The position numbers and the translations under genes are program-made. Source: Gracilaria vermiculophylla (taxonomy: Eukaryota > Rhodophyta > Florideophyceae > Gracilariales > Gracilariaceae). Taken from it: a stretch of DNA of 64,000 nucleotides. Numbering within the stretch: the first letter of the stretch is position 1; the number at the start of each line of letters is the position of its first letter. Location: contig JAHNZQ020000004.1 of the NCBI GenBank assembly GCA_019155205.2, forward strand, positions 299,822-363,821. Direction: 5' to 3'. Positions 1 to 9,300 of the stretch are shown piece by piece. Under the pieces are notes generated by a model. That model was not told where the DNA came from, ran no database searches, and saw nothing but the letters and a program-made list of their open reading frames with translations.

Positions 1-262
1 GTATCCCAGTTGCGTCCCGGGCATCCAAGAATGGTACTACTTCGCTAATATCATTGTAGAGCTCTCCTTCAGGATCCGACGGGACTCTTCCCGAGACAGC
101 CATCATTTGATATAACATTTGCTGCATCAAAGTTGTCCCAGACTTCATGGGCGTGCTTACAACAACTCCAAGCTTGGAAGGCTTTGTGAATGACGTGAAC
201 CGCATCGCCGTAGCCTCAATTCTACGCATCAAGACGTTCACTAATTCTTCCGGGTTTGCCAT
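1..262 (-). CDS. Sulfotransferase family protein, N-terminal part (runs off the window)
   Basis: Reading the minus strand from the ATG at 262-260 gives 87 codons open to the window edge. Around residues 36-50 lies STPMKSGTTLMQQ, which fits the 5'-phosphosulfate-binding loop (PKSGTTW-like) of PAPS-dependent sulfotransferases. About 30 residues later comes EVVPFLDA, fitting the segment that follows this loop in the family. There is no signal peptide or membrane segment before the loop, so this looks like a soluble or cytosolic type rather than a Golgi type II enzyme. The enzyme would move sulfate from PAPS to a hydroxyl or amine; the acceptor cannot be told. The catalytic and 3'-phosphate-binding parts lie outside the window. 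Family assignment is fairly sure, substrate unknown. Confidence 0.8.
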   Translation of the reverse strand, partial: MANPEELVNVLMRRIEATAMRFTSFTKPSKLGVVVSTPMKSGTTLMQQMLYQMMAVSGRVPSDPEGELYNDISEVVPFLDARDATGI

Positions 263-1717
263 TTAGCTTGTGCCTCGAATACCTTGGCTCGATGGTTGCT
301 TCTACGAATTTTCCACGAGAGATGAACGAAAACGTGACGAGAGGGAAGCTGATCAAATGGCTTGTGCTTACGTACCGCAGGCAACGGGGATAACATTGGA
401 CTCATTTATGTGTCCCTCTCAGATAAAAGGTTTTCTCTGCGATTTTTTTTTTGACGAACTTCTTGTGGTCACCGAGGGCTCCTACCTTACCAAATCTGTC
501 CATGGCCTAGAACCGTACTCTTGAGATTCATACTCGGCAGCTATTTTGTGCAAATGTAAAGCACCACATTGCGGCCGTACCCAATCGGCTGCTGATCGGA
601 TGTTGATCAGTAGTAGTCTAGAATTACCAATAATATTCGAAAAACTCATGTGGCACCGAGCCGTGGAAGAGCGACGGAAAGTGCAAGACATCTTTGTGCG
701 CGAGCACTAATTCGAATCACCAAGTTATGTTTCGCACAGCATAGACACCTTGTTTCTCGACTAAACCACGTACTCGCTTTCTGGCATTTCTCATTGTTGC
801 GTGCATACTAGGTCTTTCATCTGACCTGCCGCCTGGTAGAATTAAATTGGTATGATATCTTGCAATTGTTTCCCTGAATTGTCCTTAGGGAAGAAGAGCT
901 GCTGTACGAGGGATTACTCAAGGGGGCTCTCTCTCTCTGGATCTTCCCATGGGTCAGATGACGGTGCAGTATACAGGCTGGTCCTTTAATCTAATCTCAC
1001 CGACAATACGAGAAGTGGAATGCATGGGGGGAGCTATTAGCTTATTACATAATGTGCCTCAACTGTAACTTTCTTTATTGTGCCTCACAGTCAACGCCAT
1101 GCACTCCGTAGTGAGTGAAGCGCTGACAGAATGAAACTTATATGAAAAATGTTACGTTGGAACGTTGCAGCTGTTTAAAATGCGGAAGGCACTAGAATAC
1201 ATTTCCTTCATTAACGGCCGGTGGGGTAAGTGCAAGAAGACGGCAGGTGTTTAACTGGTGCCGGCGGTGTGCAGGATTTCTGTGACAAAAAGGTATTTCC
1301 TCTACAGAATACAAGGCTTGTCTAGCCGTCTTGTGCATGCAAGGCCATGGTGGAGAAATTCATGCGGTTTCAAAAGCAAGCATCAGACATCATATCTTGG
1401 TGTCATATGCATCCAAGGCCATGGTAGAAGAAGTCATGCAATTTCAAAATCAATGAATCACAGATCAGATCTTAATGTCTTCGTTCCGATCATCAGCACA
1501 CCCCTTAGCCTCATTGATCATTTACTTATGCAACACGCAGTTCGTTCTCATTTGACTCCCTCTCTCACTGTCACAGACTACTGACGTTGTTTTCTAACGG
1601 GACCCTAGGTGCAACAGTGTTTAATTGAGCTTCTACATCCTAGTCCTTTATCTCATAACCCTTGTTACACCAGGCCTCTACATTCACGTTGGAAAAGTAC
1701 CGGTGAGAATCATTCGA
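263..1717. other. Intergenic region upstream of two divergent genes
   Basis: This holds the upstream regions of the sulfotransferase (-) and the AlkD-like gene (+). The short open frames here have no recognisable motif. The only structure I see is the imperfect direct repeat at 1335-1466. Confidence 0.5.
1335..1466. repeat. Imperfect direct repeat, two ~60-bp units
   Basis: Units at about 1335-1391 and 1407-1466 share the core AAGGCCATGGT, followed by a CATGC and a TTTCAAAA block at the same spacing. They differ by scattered substitutions and small indels, roughly three-quarters identical by eye. It is a local duplication of unknown origin, with no coding potential. Confidence 0.5.
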
Positions 1718-2629
1718 ATGCCAATTATTCCCACCTTTGCTGCTTCCAGACCAGCAACACGCTCTTTTGCCATGAAGAGACGTTTGCAACTATCTGGATC
1801 TCCACGAAAGGCAAAGAGGCCAGTGATGTCTGCCTCTCGTTTCAGCAAATCGGCTAGTCAATCGGTGAAGGACTTGAAAATGCGCCTTGATAATATAGCG
1901 GACGCTTCTAAAAGGCCGTTCATGGAACGATACTTTCGAAACGAATTGCCGTTCAGAGGCGTACAAACACCTGCGGTGGAAAAGACTGTGAAAGAATGGG
2001 CGCGAGATCATGGGCTGATCATGCAATGTAAGGACGCTCCGGATGCAACCCTTATTGGAGAGTTGGTGAGGAGTCTTTTCGAGTCGCCGTTCAGTGAAGA
2101 TAAGATTGCTGGCACAATGTATGCTGGGCTAATTGCTGCGTCCTCTGCCTCACAGAAATGGGATTTGATTATATTGTTTGAAGAACTGTTCAAAGACAAT
2201 TTGGTCATGCCATGGAGTACAGCTGACTCCCTTTGCATACGGGTGCTCGGGAAGATGATGAAGCACCATGATGACAGATACGCGGATCGTATTTCGTCTT
2301 GGCGAACAGCCGAAAACTTGTGGCAAGCCCGCTGTAGTGTTGTGTCTTTTGCTCACTTTGCTAGAGATGAGAAGTTCAGGGAACGCATTTGGGAAAACAG
2401 CACCATCGTTGTGAAACGACCTGAAAGATTTGCAAAAACGAGCATTGGTTTCATTCTCCGAGAGGTTGCCAAGTATGATGAAGCATTCATGATTAGTTTC
2501 CTGGAACAATTCATGCAGTACCTGAGCATGGAGGCGGTAAGAAACGCGACTAAACACTGCGATGATGGTATAAAGAAGAAATACATGGAAATGGTGAAGA
2601 AGGGCAGAAGGAGTACCAAAAGATCTTAG
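1718..2629 (+). CDS. DNA alkylation repair enzyme, AlkD-like HEAT-repeat DNA glycosylase
   Basis: A 303-residue frame from the ATG at 1718. The frame stays open upstream to about 1625, but without an earlier ATG; further ATGs lie at 1772 and 1826. The body is all-helical and fits the AlkD/AlkC DNA alkylation repair family. RYFRNELPFRGVQTPAV matches the N-terminal helix motif, and the block around ENLWQARCSVVSFAHFA matches the substrate-cleft HEAT helices that carry W and R residues. It ends in a basic tail (KKGRRSTKRS). Such enzymes remove N3- and N7-alkylated purines. The first ~18 residues (MPIIPTFAASRPATRSFA) lack acidic residues and could be an organelle-targeting peptide, which is an inference. 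It is convergent with acetyl-CoA synthetase across a ~0.9-kb gap. Confidence 0.75.
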   Translation: MPIIPTFAASRPATRSFAMKRRLQLSGSPRKAKRPVMSASRFSKSASQSVKDLKMRLDNIADASKRPFMERYFRNELPFRGVQTPAVEKTVKEWARDHGLIMQCKDAPDATLIGELVRSLFESPFSEDKIAGTMYAGLIAASSASQKWDLIILFEELFKDNLVMPWSTADSLCIRVLGKMMKHHDDRYADRISSWRTAENLWQARCSVVSFAHFARDEKFRERIWENSTIVVKRPERFAKTSIGFILREVAKYDEAFMISFLEQFMQYLSMEAVRNATKHCDDGIKKKYMEMVKKGRRSTKRS

Positions 2630-3555
2630 GTACTCGCGACATGCACTACATGTCTTGTTCTCGTATCAGTTGGTCAGCGAGCCGGACAAGAGTAAAATGG
2701 AACTTATGAAACAGCGGTGACTGGCGGTGGACATCACTCGAAAGAAATATGTATCAAGAACGTGTATCGAAAGTATCGAACGCAGCAATTCGCTACATCG
2801 ACACCTAAATAATATACAGATACAGTGTATCGAACAAAAGAGCAGCTGTACGTATTTTATAAACGAAGGCACCGAGAGTGTCTCATTTCTTTTTCCAGAC
2901 GTGTTATCCTCTCTTGTTCCGTCTGAGACTGTCCTCATTTCGGCATATCAAAGGCGGCCCACGCGCGGACCCACGGCATCCTATGTGAGAACGTTGCGAG
3001 CTGGATGGAAGTCATTTCCTACAGTCTGTAAAGGCCAATAATATCGGTACTCCGTCGCTATTCCAAAGGCTCTATTGCGGCGAAATGCAAGAACGTTTGA
3101 ACGATGATACCACATTTGTACTAGCTTTCTTTGCGGGACCCCGTGGTGCGTATTTTCAGATCCTGTACTATAGGAAAACCAAGTTACACTCAAACTTCAA
3201 GGGTGTTGTTTATCTATTAACAGTTGCGTTTATTGCTTTAAAATCAACATGGAAGCACTCTCAACGTCTTACGAAAATGAATAACGGATTAAGTTCGAAT
3301 GATACACTACAACTGTTCAGTCATCCTTTCAGATCTTCTATGTGCGCGAAAACGATGACATCAACCCCGATGAATATATGCTTGGCAACTAATGGCGATC
3401 ACAGCACACTAGGAAGACGACAAACTGTAACATTTCGATACGACCAGGGGGCCAACTTGGTATATAGTGTCACTGGCAGTTGTTTGATAGATGCCTTTGA
3501 GAAGCATATAACTTGCAATGAGCAACCTTCAACACCGATCCGGCAAGACGACTGG
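2630..3555. other. Intergenic region between convergent genes
   Basis: This separates the 3' ends of the AlkD-like gene and acetyl-CoA synthetase and must contain both 3' UTRs. No conserved reading frame, repeat or RNA gene is evident. Confidence 0.5.
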
Positions 3556-5706
3556 CTATTTTCCATACGTCTCCAACAACATATCAATAACGTTGGGATC
3601 TGTCAGAGTACTCGTATCACCAAGATCTTCCTTGACGGTATGCAGACCGTTCACAGCAATTTTTCTCAAGATTCTACGCATAATCTTCCCAGATCGAGTC
3701 TTTGGAAGAGCCGGGGCCCACTGAATTGTGTCTGGCGCAGCGAATGGTCCAATCTCTGTTCTGACACACATGCGAATTGACTTTCTCAACTCTTCCGTGG
3801 TTTCAATCCCACTCATGAGTGACACATAGGCATACAACGCTTCTCCCTTCACATCATGAGGAATTCCCACGACGGCAGCCTCCGCCACGGCATCGTGTAA
3901 CACTAAAGCCGATTCAACCTCAGCCGTGCCGATGCGATGCCCACTTACATTTAAGATATCATCCACACGACCAGTTAGCCAATAGTGACCGTCCGCATCC
4001 CGACGAGCCCCGTCGCCTGTCATGTAATAGCCCGGAAATCGAGAAAAGTATGTGTCTTCCATACGTTTGTGGTCACGATACACGGTACGAAGCGTCGATG
4101 GCCATGGTTTCTTTATCACGAGGAAGCCTTCAGCGGGCCCCTCCAGCTCGTGACCGTCGGCATCAACAAGAGCGGGCTCAATTCCAAAGAACGGCATCAT
4201 AGCACATCCAGGTTTGAGAGGCAAACCCGGAATAGGTAGCGGTGTGATGCAATGACCTCCAGTTTCAGTCTGCCACCATGTATCAACAATCGCACATTTC
4301 TTATCCCCAACTACATCATAGTACCACAGCCACGCCTCCGGATTGATTGGCTCCCCAACAGTTCCAAGCACACGTAAACTGGATCGGTCACAAAGAGTTA
4401 CCCAATCTGCACTGGACGGATCCGGATTATCATCAGTCGGAGGCGGGGCGTTTGCTCCTTTCAAGGCGCGAATGACAGTGGGGGCGGTGTACAATTGCGC
4501 AACCTTGTAGTGTTCAACAATCTGCCACAAACGAGCGGGCGTAGGATAGTTGGGTACACCCTCGTATATGACCTGTGTGGCGCCGTTGAGAAGCGGACCA
4601 TACGTAACGTAAGAATGGCCAGTAATCCAGCCACAATCCGAAGTTGAAAAGAAAACTTCATCCTGGTGATAATCAAAAGTGTACTTAAAGGTGGTAGCAG
4701 CGTAAATCATGTACCCAGCAGTGGTGTGAACAACACCTTTTGGCTTTCCCGTGCTACCACTCGTATAAAGCACAAACAAGGGGTGTTCACTCTCAACCCA
4801 TTCAACTGGGCAAACAGGGTCTGCTTGAGCGAGGACGGTATCCCAGTCCATATCGCGAGGAAGCTCCAACAGGGCGGGATCAAGTTTTTCGGAACCAGGT
4901 CTCTTGGTGACGACTTGAAACTTGACATTGTGGCCCGCTTTGGCGGCAATGCGAATGGCCTGATCTGAAATGGTTTTAAGGTTGATGGTCTTGGCGCCCC
5001 TTCCAACGCTTTCCGTGACCACAACAACCGAGGCTTCACTGTCTATTATTCGACCGGCCAGAGCCTCGGCGCTGAAGCCACCAAAGACAACGGAGTGCAC
5101 GGCGCCGATACGCGCGCACGCAAGCATCGCAGCTGGTAGCTGTGGGATCATTGGCATATACAATATGACGACGTCTCCTTTTCTCACGTTCAACTGATTC
5201 TTTAGGACGTTTGCAAAGCGCTGGACCATGTCCGAAAACTGCGCAAAGGTGAGAGCTGTTCGTCGTCCGGGCTCGTTTCCCTCGCAATGAAAGGCGACGG
5301 AATTGGCCCTTTCGGGGTGTTGGACCCATCTGTCCACGGCGTTGTAGCACACATTGGTGTAGCGCCCATGGAGGAATGAAACATTGACGCCACCGTGGAG
5401 GGCGGGGTCGAAATTATACGAGAAGACGTGGGGCGGACTGTGTCGGGGGGGATGGTCGTCCTTCCACACGAAGGAGTCGGCGATGGAGCGCCAGAAGGCG
5501 GCAGGATCTGAGATGGAACGGTTGTACAAGTCGCGGTACGTGCGCACGTCGGGGATGTGGGGTGCGGGCAGCGCGGCGGACGCGATGGGATGCGTGCTCT
5601 CGGCGCGGGTCTTGGCGTGCTTGACGTTCATCATGGCGGGGCGGCGGGCGGGGAGGGGGGTGGGGGCGGGGCGCGCGAACGGCAGCGAGGCCGCAAAGCC
5701 GAGCAT
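3556..5706 (-). CDS. ACS: Acetyl-CoA synthetase (acetate-CoA ligase, AMP-forming)
   Basis: 716 residues from the ATG at 5706. The frame stays open upstream but without another ATG. It catalyses acetate + ATP + CoA to acetyl-CoA + AMP + PPi. Adenylate-forming motifs appear in order: P-loop YTSGSTGKPKG (about residue 310), the DCGWITGHSY block, WWQTETGG (about 480), GRVDDILNVSGHR hinge (about 575), and the C-terminal PKTRSGKIMRR with the regulatory SGK lysine (about 672). Length and order are normal for the family. The first ~25 residues (MLGFAASLPFARP...) are rich in A, P and R and free of acidic residues, so import into plastid or mitochondrion is plausible. A second start, the ATG pair near 5634, would remove this extension and give a cytosolic form. 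It is divergent from the membrane protein at 6238, so the two likely share a GC-rich promoter region. Confidence 0.95.
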   Translation of the reverse strand: MLGFAASLPFARPAPTPLPARRPAMMNVKHAKTRAESTHPIASAALPAPHIPDVRTYRDLYNRSISDPAAFWRSIADSFVWKDDHPPRHSPPHVFSYNFDPALHGGVNVSFLHGRYTNVCYNAVDRWVQHPERANSVAFHCEGNEPGRRTALTFAQFSDMVQRFANVLKNQLNVRKGDVVILYMPMIPQLPAAMLACARIGAVHSVVFGGFSAEALAGRIIDSEASVVVVTESVGRGAKTINLKTISDQAIRIAAKAGHNVKFQVVTKRPGSEKLDPALLELPRDMDWDTVLAQADPVCPVEWVESEHPLFVLYTSGSTGKPKGVVHTTAGYMIYAATTFKYTFDYHQDEVFFSTSDCGWITGHSYVTYGPLLNGATQVIYEGVPNYPTPARLWQIVEHYKVAQLYTAPTVIRALKGANAPPPTDDNPDPSSADWVTLCDRSSLRVLGTVGEPINPEAWLWYYDVVGDKKCAIVDTWWQTETGGHCITPLPIPGLPLKPGCAMMPFFGIEPALVDADGHELEGPAEGFLVIKKPWPSTLRTVYRDHKRMEDTYFSRFPGYYMTGDGARRDADGHYWLTGRVDDILNVSGHRIGTAEVESALVLHDAVAEAAVVGIPHDVKGEALYAYVSLMSGIETTEELRKSIRMCVRTEIGPFAAPDTIQWAPALPKTRSGKIMRRILRKIAVNGLHTVKEDLGDTSTLTDPNVIDMLLETYGK

Positions 5707-6237
5707 CTTCCGGGGCGCGGGCAGCGGGCGACAGCGAACGCGCGGTGCGTGCGGCAGCGGCGGCGTCGACTGGGGGGCGCGAGCGCACTTGGCGTGCGCG
5801 AGCTGCGCGCCGCGCCGTGCGCGTGCGCGGCACCGCTGCGCCGCGGCGGCGCGTGGACCGCGGCTGCTGGACCGCGGCTGCGCCGCGCGCCCCGCTGGCA
5901 CGGCCCGCTGCACGCGTGCCGCGCGCCGTGTGCGCTCACGCGCCGCCCTGACGTGGCATCGCCGCGGCGGCGCTTGAAGTGCGCAATGCGCGCGCCACCG
6001 CGCCCCCACGCCGAAAGGTCGCCAAGTTCAAAGTCGCCGCCCATACCGGCAGCCGTTGCTTCAGTTACAAAGTGTCTCCGCCGATCCAGCACGGCTTCAA
6101 GCCCCCGCCTCGCTGCCTTCCGCCGCCGCTTCAAGAGGCAGCCATGACCGCGCGCCGAAAGCCGCTGCTTTATCGCGCCCTCGCCCCGCCCCCACGCCAC
6201 CGCTCCTGCCCTCACAGTTTGCCCCCCTCCTTCCCAT
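5707..6237. promoter_or_regulatory. Divergent (bidirectional) upstream region
   Basis: About 530 bp of very GC-rich DNA between two genes read outward. The overlapping long frames in it are R/A/P-rich and reflect base composition. No TATA box is obvious. Confidence 0.4.
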
Positions 6238-7284
6238 ATGGTTGTCGTTGCCTCCGCAAATGCCTACGTGCGTTTCTGTTTCCTTTTCGGGCTGCTGCTC
6301 CTCATCTTCAATGTAGTCCGCTCTCATCGCTCTGTACACCGTCGGCGCCCCGTACCCGCCTTGCAGCGCCCGCACGCTCCTCTCTCGCCGCCGCGCACGC
6401 GCCCTTCAGCCCCGATGCAGCGCGAGATCTTTCTGCACCCCTCCGCCGTCAAAATAGAGGGCATCGGCGCTGTGCTTTCCGGCTTGAAACCCGTGCTTCT
6501 GCTCTCGCAGTACACCGGCGCGCGCATCACGATGCACGACAACTACACCGGGCACGGCTACAACATGACGCAATATCTTAACTTCCACGCCCCCCTGCCG
6601 CCCGCACGCCGCGTAGCGTGCAACGTCACCTTTAATATGAGGAAGCTGCTCGTTCGCATCGTGCAGCAGTGTGAGCGCTTCAACCCATCTGAGCTGCACG
6701 CCCTGCGCCTTTTTCACCGCTGCAACTCGCTCAGCGTATCCAAGTACATCGCGCACCCGCGAATGTGCCTCAGGCACACGCAGAACCTCGTGCGCTCCTT
6801 CACCACTTTCCACAGCCAGCGCGACGTGCAGAAGAAGCACGTGTGCGTGCTGCGGCGCGGCGGCGACATAGAGCACGTCATCCGCGCCGGGAAGGGCAAC
6901 AAGCATGCCATTGACGAGCGCGCCACGCTTCCAATCCTCGCCAACGTCTCCGCAAGGGGAGGGAAGGTCGTGCTCATCACCGAGACGCACTTTGAACAAG
7001 AGCTCAAGCAGCGGTATCGGCCTCATATCTTGAGCAACCGTGAGCCGCTGGAACGCGTTGTTTCGCTGCTGGAACGGTGTCGGTGCACGTTTGTGTCAAG
7101 CGGAAGCGCGTTTGCAGCTGCCATGATGCAGATCACTCGACCCACGTACATTGTGTATACGTCCAGTCGGAAGGGCTTTTCTTTCGAAGAGCGATGGTAC
7201 CGCTTTGAGGAATATGGTCGCTTTGCCATTGACGTGAACACTGATCCTCAGTCCATTGTGGACCGGTGTGTACCGCCTCCGTAG
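6238..7284 (+). CDS. Type II membrane protein, possible Golgi glycosyltransferase
   Basis: 348 residues from ATG 6238. A short N-terminus is followed by one hydrophobic anchor (FCFLFGLLLLIFNVV, residues ~13-27), then a basic, proline-rich stem to ~60 and a globular domain. This is the layout of a Golgi type II enzyme. Two features recall GT-B fucosyltransferase-like folds: a VCVLRRGGDI segment (~201-210), similar to an R-x-GD nucleotide-sugar loop, and a C-terminal FVSSGSAFAAAMMQI block. Possible N-glycosylation sites (NYT, NMT, NVT) lie in the lumenal part. I do not recognise a specific family; the glycosyltransferase idea rests on topology and weak motifs. It is divergent from acetyl-CoA synthetase. 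Confidence 0.6.
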   Translation: MVVVASANAYVRFCFLFGLLLLIFNVVRSHRSVHRRRPVPALQRPHAPLSPPRTRPSAPMQREIFLHPSAVKIEGIGAVLSGLKPVLLLSQYTGARITMHDNYTGHGYNMTQYLNFHAPLPPARRVACNVTFNMRKLLVRIVQQCERFNPSELHALRLFHRCNSLSVSKYIAHPRMCLRHTQNLVRSFTTFHSQRDVQKKHVCVLRRGGDIEHVIRAGKGNKHAIDERATLPILANVSARGGKVVLITETHFEQELKQRYRPHILSNREPLERVVSLLERCRCTFVSSGSAFAAAMMQITRPTYIVYTSSRKGFSFEERWYRFEEYGRFAIDVNTDPQSIVDRCVPPP

Positions 7285-7387
7285 ATCGAAATTTCTGTCA
7301 TGTTTTGGCGCTCTATAGTGTAAAGTCTACATAAGTTTTCCTTTTTGTGTGACACGTAGCGTGAGTGAAGCTTGTTAGCTTAAAATC

Positions 7388-7830
7388 GAACGCAATTTTA
7401 CGTAATACAACTGTCTATCTTGTAATGCGTCGGAAAATGTTTAATGCGTCGTTTCATCGTTTCATATATCGCCTCCAAAGGTTCGTTTTTCTTCCAAAAC
7501 GCGATTTCAAGAAAAACGAGAAGAGAACTACTTCTTCTCACGGGAAAATTTATGACCTGCTCCCTGCATACCTATCTGAAAAGAGAGTAGAAACATGCAG
7601 ATTTGAATGGAGTCCAAATATGTAGAAATCAGATGAGGATTTGGGATGCTACGGTGTTTCACTTTCTAAGAAGTTTATTTTCTTTTTTAGAAATCAAGAC
7701 CAGGTACACAAAAAGCTAAAACACCCAGCTTTCATATGAGGTATCGAGCGTCAGGAGTACTGCAGGGAAATGGAAATTATGTCCGCTTCACTTGCTAATT
7801 TCGAAGTCAAATCAGATTTCTGCCACATTA
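7388..7830. repeat. Dispersed repeat, copy A (internally deleted)
   Basis: The reverse complement aligns with the repeat at 27445-28383. Segment 7388-7630 matches 28383-28155, sharing AACGACGCATTAAA, TTTTGGAAGAAAAACGA, GGTCRTAA and GATTTCTACA blocks. Segment 7640-7830 matches 27640-27445, sharing CTGCAGTACTC, GAAAGCTGG, TTAGCTTTTTGTGTACC and GTGAAACAC blocks. About 0.5 kb present in the middle of the other copy is missing here. No protein is encoded in this copy. It is best explained as a non-autonomous transposable element. Confidence 0.7.
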
Positions 7831-9083
7831 GAGGTAAAGCAGTTACCCCGGCCGCACACGGGCAGAGTGCAGTGGCACAGAGTGTACAAAACGTGAAAGT
7901 ATCCCGCAACACAGTAATAAATAACCCATTGCAACTGCTTACCGAGACAAGACATCTTTCGGCATATGCCTCTGTTTTATTTGAATGGCTTCGAGGGCCC
8001 CAAAGACTTTGGCGCGATAAAAGGAGGCAAAGCGGAGGGACTACATTACGTTGTCCAGGGATGTGTGAAATTAGATGGGATACCAATTCATTTCATCGCA
8101 AAGATTGCAATTAACGATTGCTCTCGGTATGCATGATTGCAACCTGATGGAGCCGATTATAGCAATCTTCCCATCAGATTGCTATTTCAATCGTACCGTT
8201 GCACACTGCAAAGTAATGATTCAAAATGTGGCAATGTAACCTCATATAATATAACAGAAACATGCTCTGCTGCAGTGAAAACAACCAGTAAAGTCCTCAT
8301 TATACGGTAGTAGAACCGTTTTTAATATCTTTTGCAACATGTACGACATTTCAGACCCTTGTAGAGCTATAAGACGAAGAAGATCTGCCTACCGTTGTGA
8401 CCTTGGTTGGTATCAAATTATATTCTTTTACACAAGCAAAGCAGAACAACTTTTGAGTTGTTTGAAGTTAATCGTTTCCAAGAATTAACGCAAGGCTCTG
8501 GAGTGAGAAAATTGTTACGACTGCGTTTGAATTAAGCAAATGATGGACAATTTGTGTTTGTAATTTGTTTAAGATACCGTGATAGGAATTTAATCGAAGG
8601 GTATTGTAACTAGATGGTCTTTTGTGCCAGATGATGGCAATTAGACGGGGAACGGGAAGAGACCACACCATTCCATCCTCGAGTTGCAATCTGCCTTCGC
8701 CATTTCCATGCCATCGGATTGGTTCCACCCCTGACGTAGTCCACGCGCCATGTCCCTCAGCGCTTGTTCCTTGATTTTTCCCTTGCTCACAAAGCAGGAA
8801 AAGCGCAGTTCATTTTCGCAACAACTCTTCTACACCGGTTGACGGCTTTTCGCGCTCTCGCAAGCCTACAATGCTTCTTCCCCAGCCACACAGCTGGACC
8901 ACTTGCGCAAATGGTGCACCTCATCTTCTGACTCTCGTTGCCTTGCGCTCGCAGCGGACGTGTCGTACATGTCCCCAACGCCTTTTCAATTGCTCGTCAT
9001 TTAATTCAGCTCGCCGCAACTGCTTCCCCGCGTACCGGGGTCTTTGGCGTCTATGCACCAGAGAAGCGGGCGACACTGCTGTG
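7831..9083. other. Intergenic region, no gene recognised
   Basis: Both strands hold only short frames without motifs. Around 8090-8210 and 8640-8720 short GATTGCAA/CAATCTG motifs recur in both orientations. Similar motifs occur at 26460-26930, so this may be old repeat debris. Confidence 0.35.
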
Positions 9084-9236
9084 CCGCCATCAGAACATAT
9101 CCTTTCTCACAAGGCGACGACATAATCTATTCAGCCGCCATCAGAGCAGATGTCTTCTCACGAGGCGACGACATAATCCATTCAGCCGCCATCAGAGCAG
9201 ATGTCTTCTCACGAAGCGACAATATACTCTATTCAG
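9084..9236. repeat. 51-bp tandem repeat, three copies
   Basis: Units at 9084-9134, 9135-9185 and 9186-9236 each begin CCGCCATCAGA and end CTATTCAG or CCATTCAG. Units 2 and 3 are closest to each other. The period is a multiple of three, so a plus-strand frame crosses it without stops, but that frame overlaps the 3' end of the minus-strand gene and lacks other coding signs. Confidence 0.9.
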
Positions 9237-9300
9237 TAAGTTATATTATATTAATCAGTTCACGCTTAGAAAAATAACGCTTACGAAAAGTTGTCAGCAA

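Noticed and set aside
3085..3780. 231-codon plus-strand frame
   Set aside because: It overlaps the well-supported ACS C-terminus antisense and has no protein-like features.
5631..6215. Long overlapping frames on both strands in the ACS upstream region
   Set aside because: Products are R/A/P-rich, all six frames are open at once, and no motifs appear; they are an effect of very high GC.
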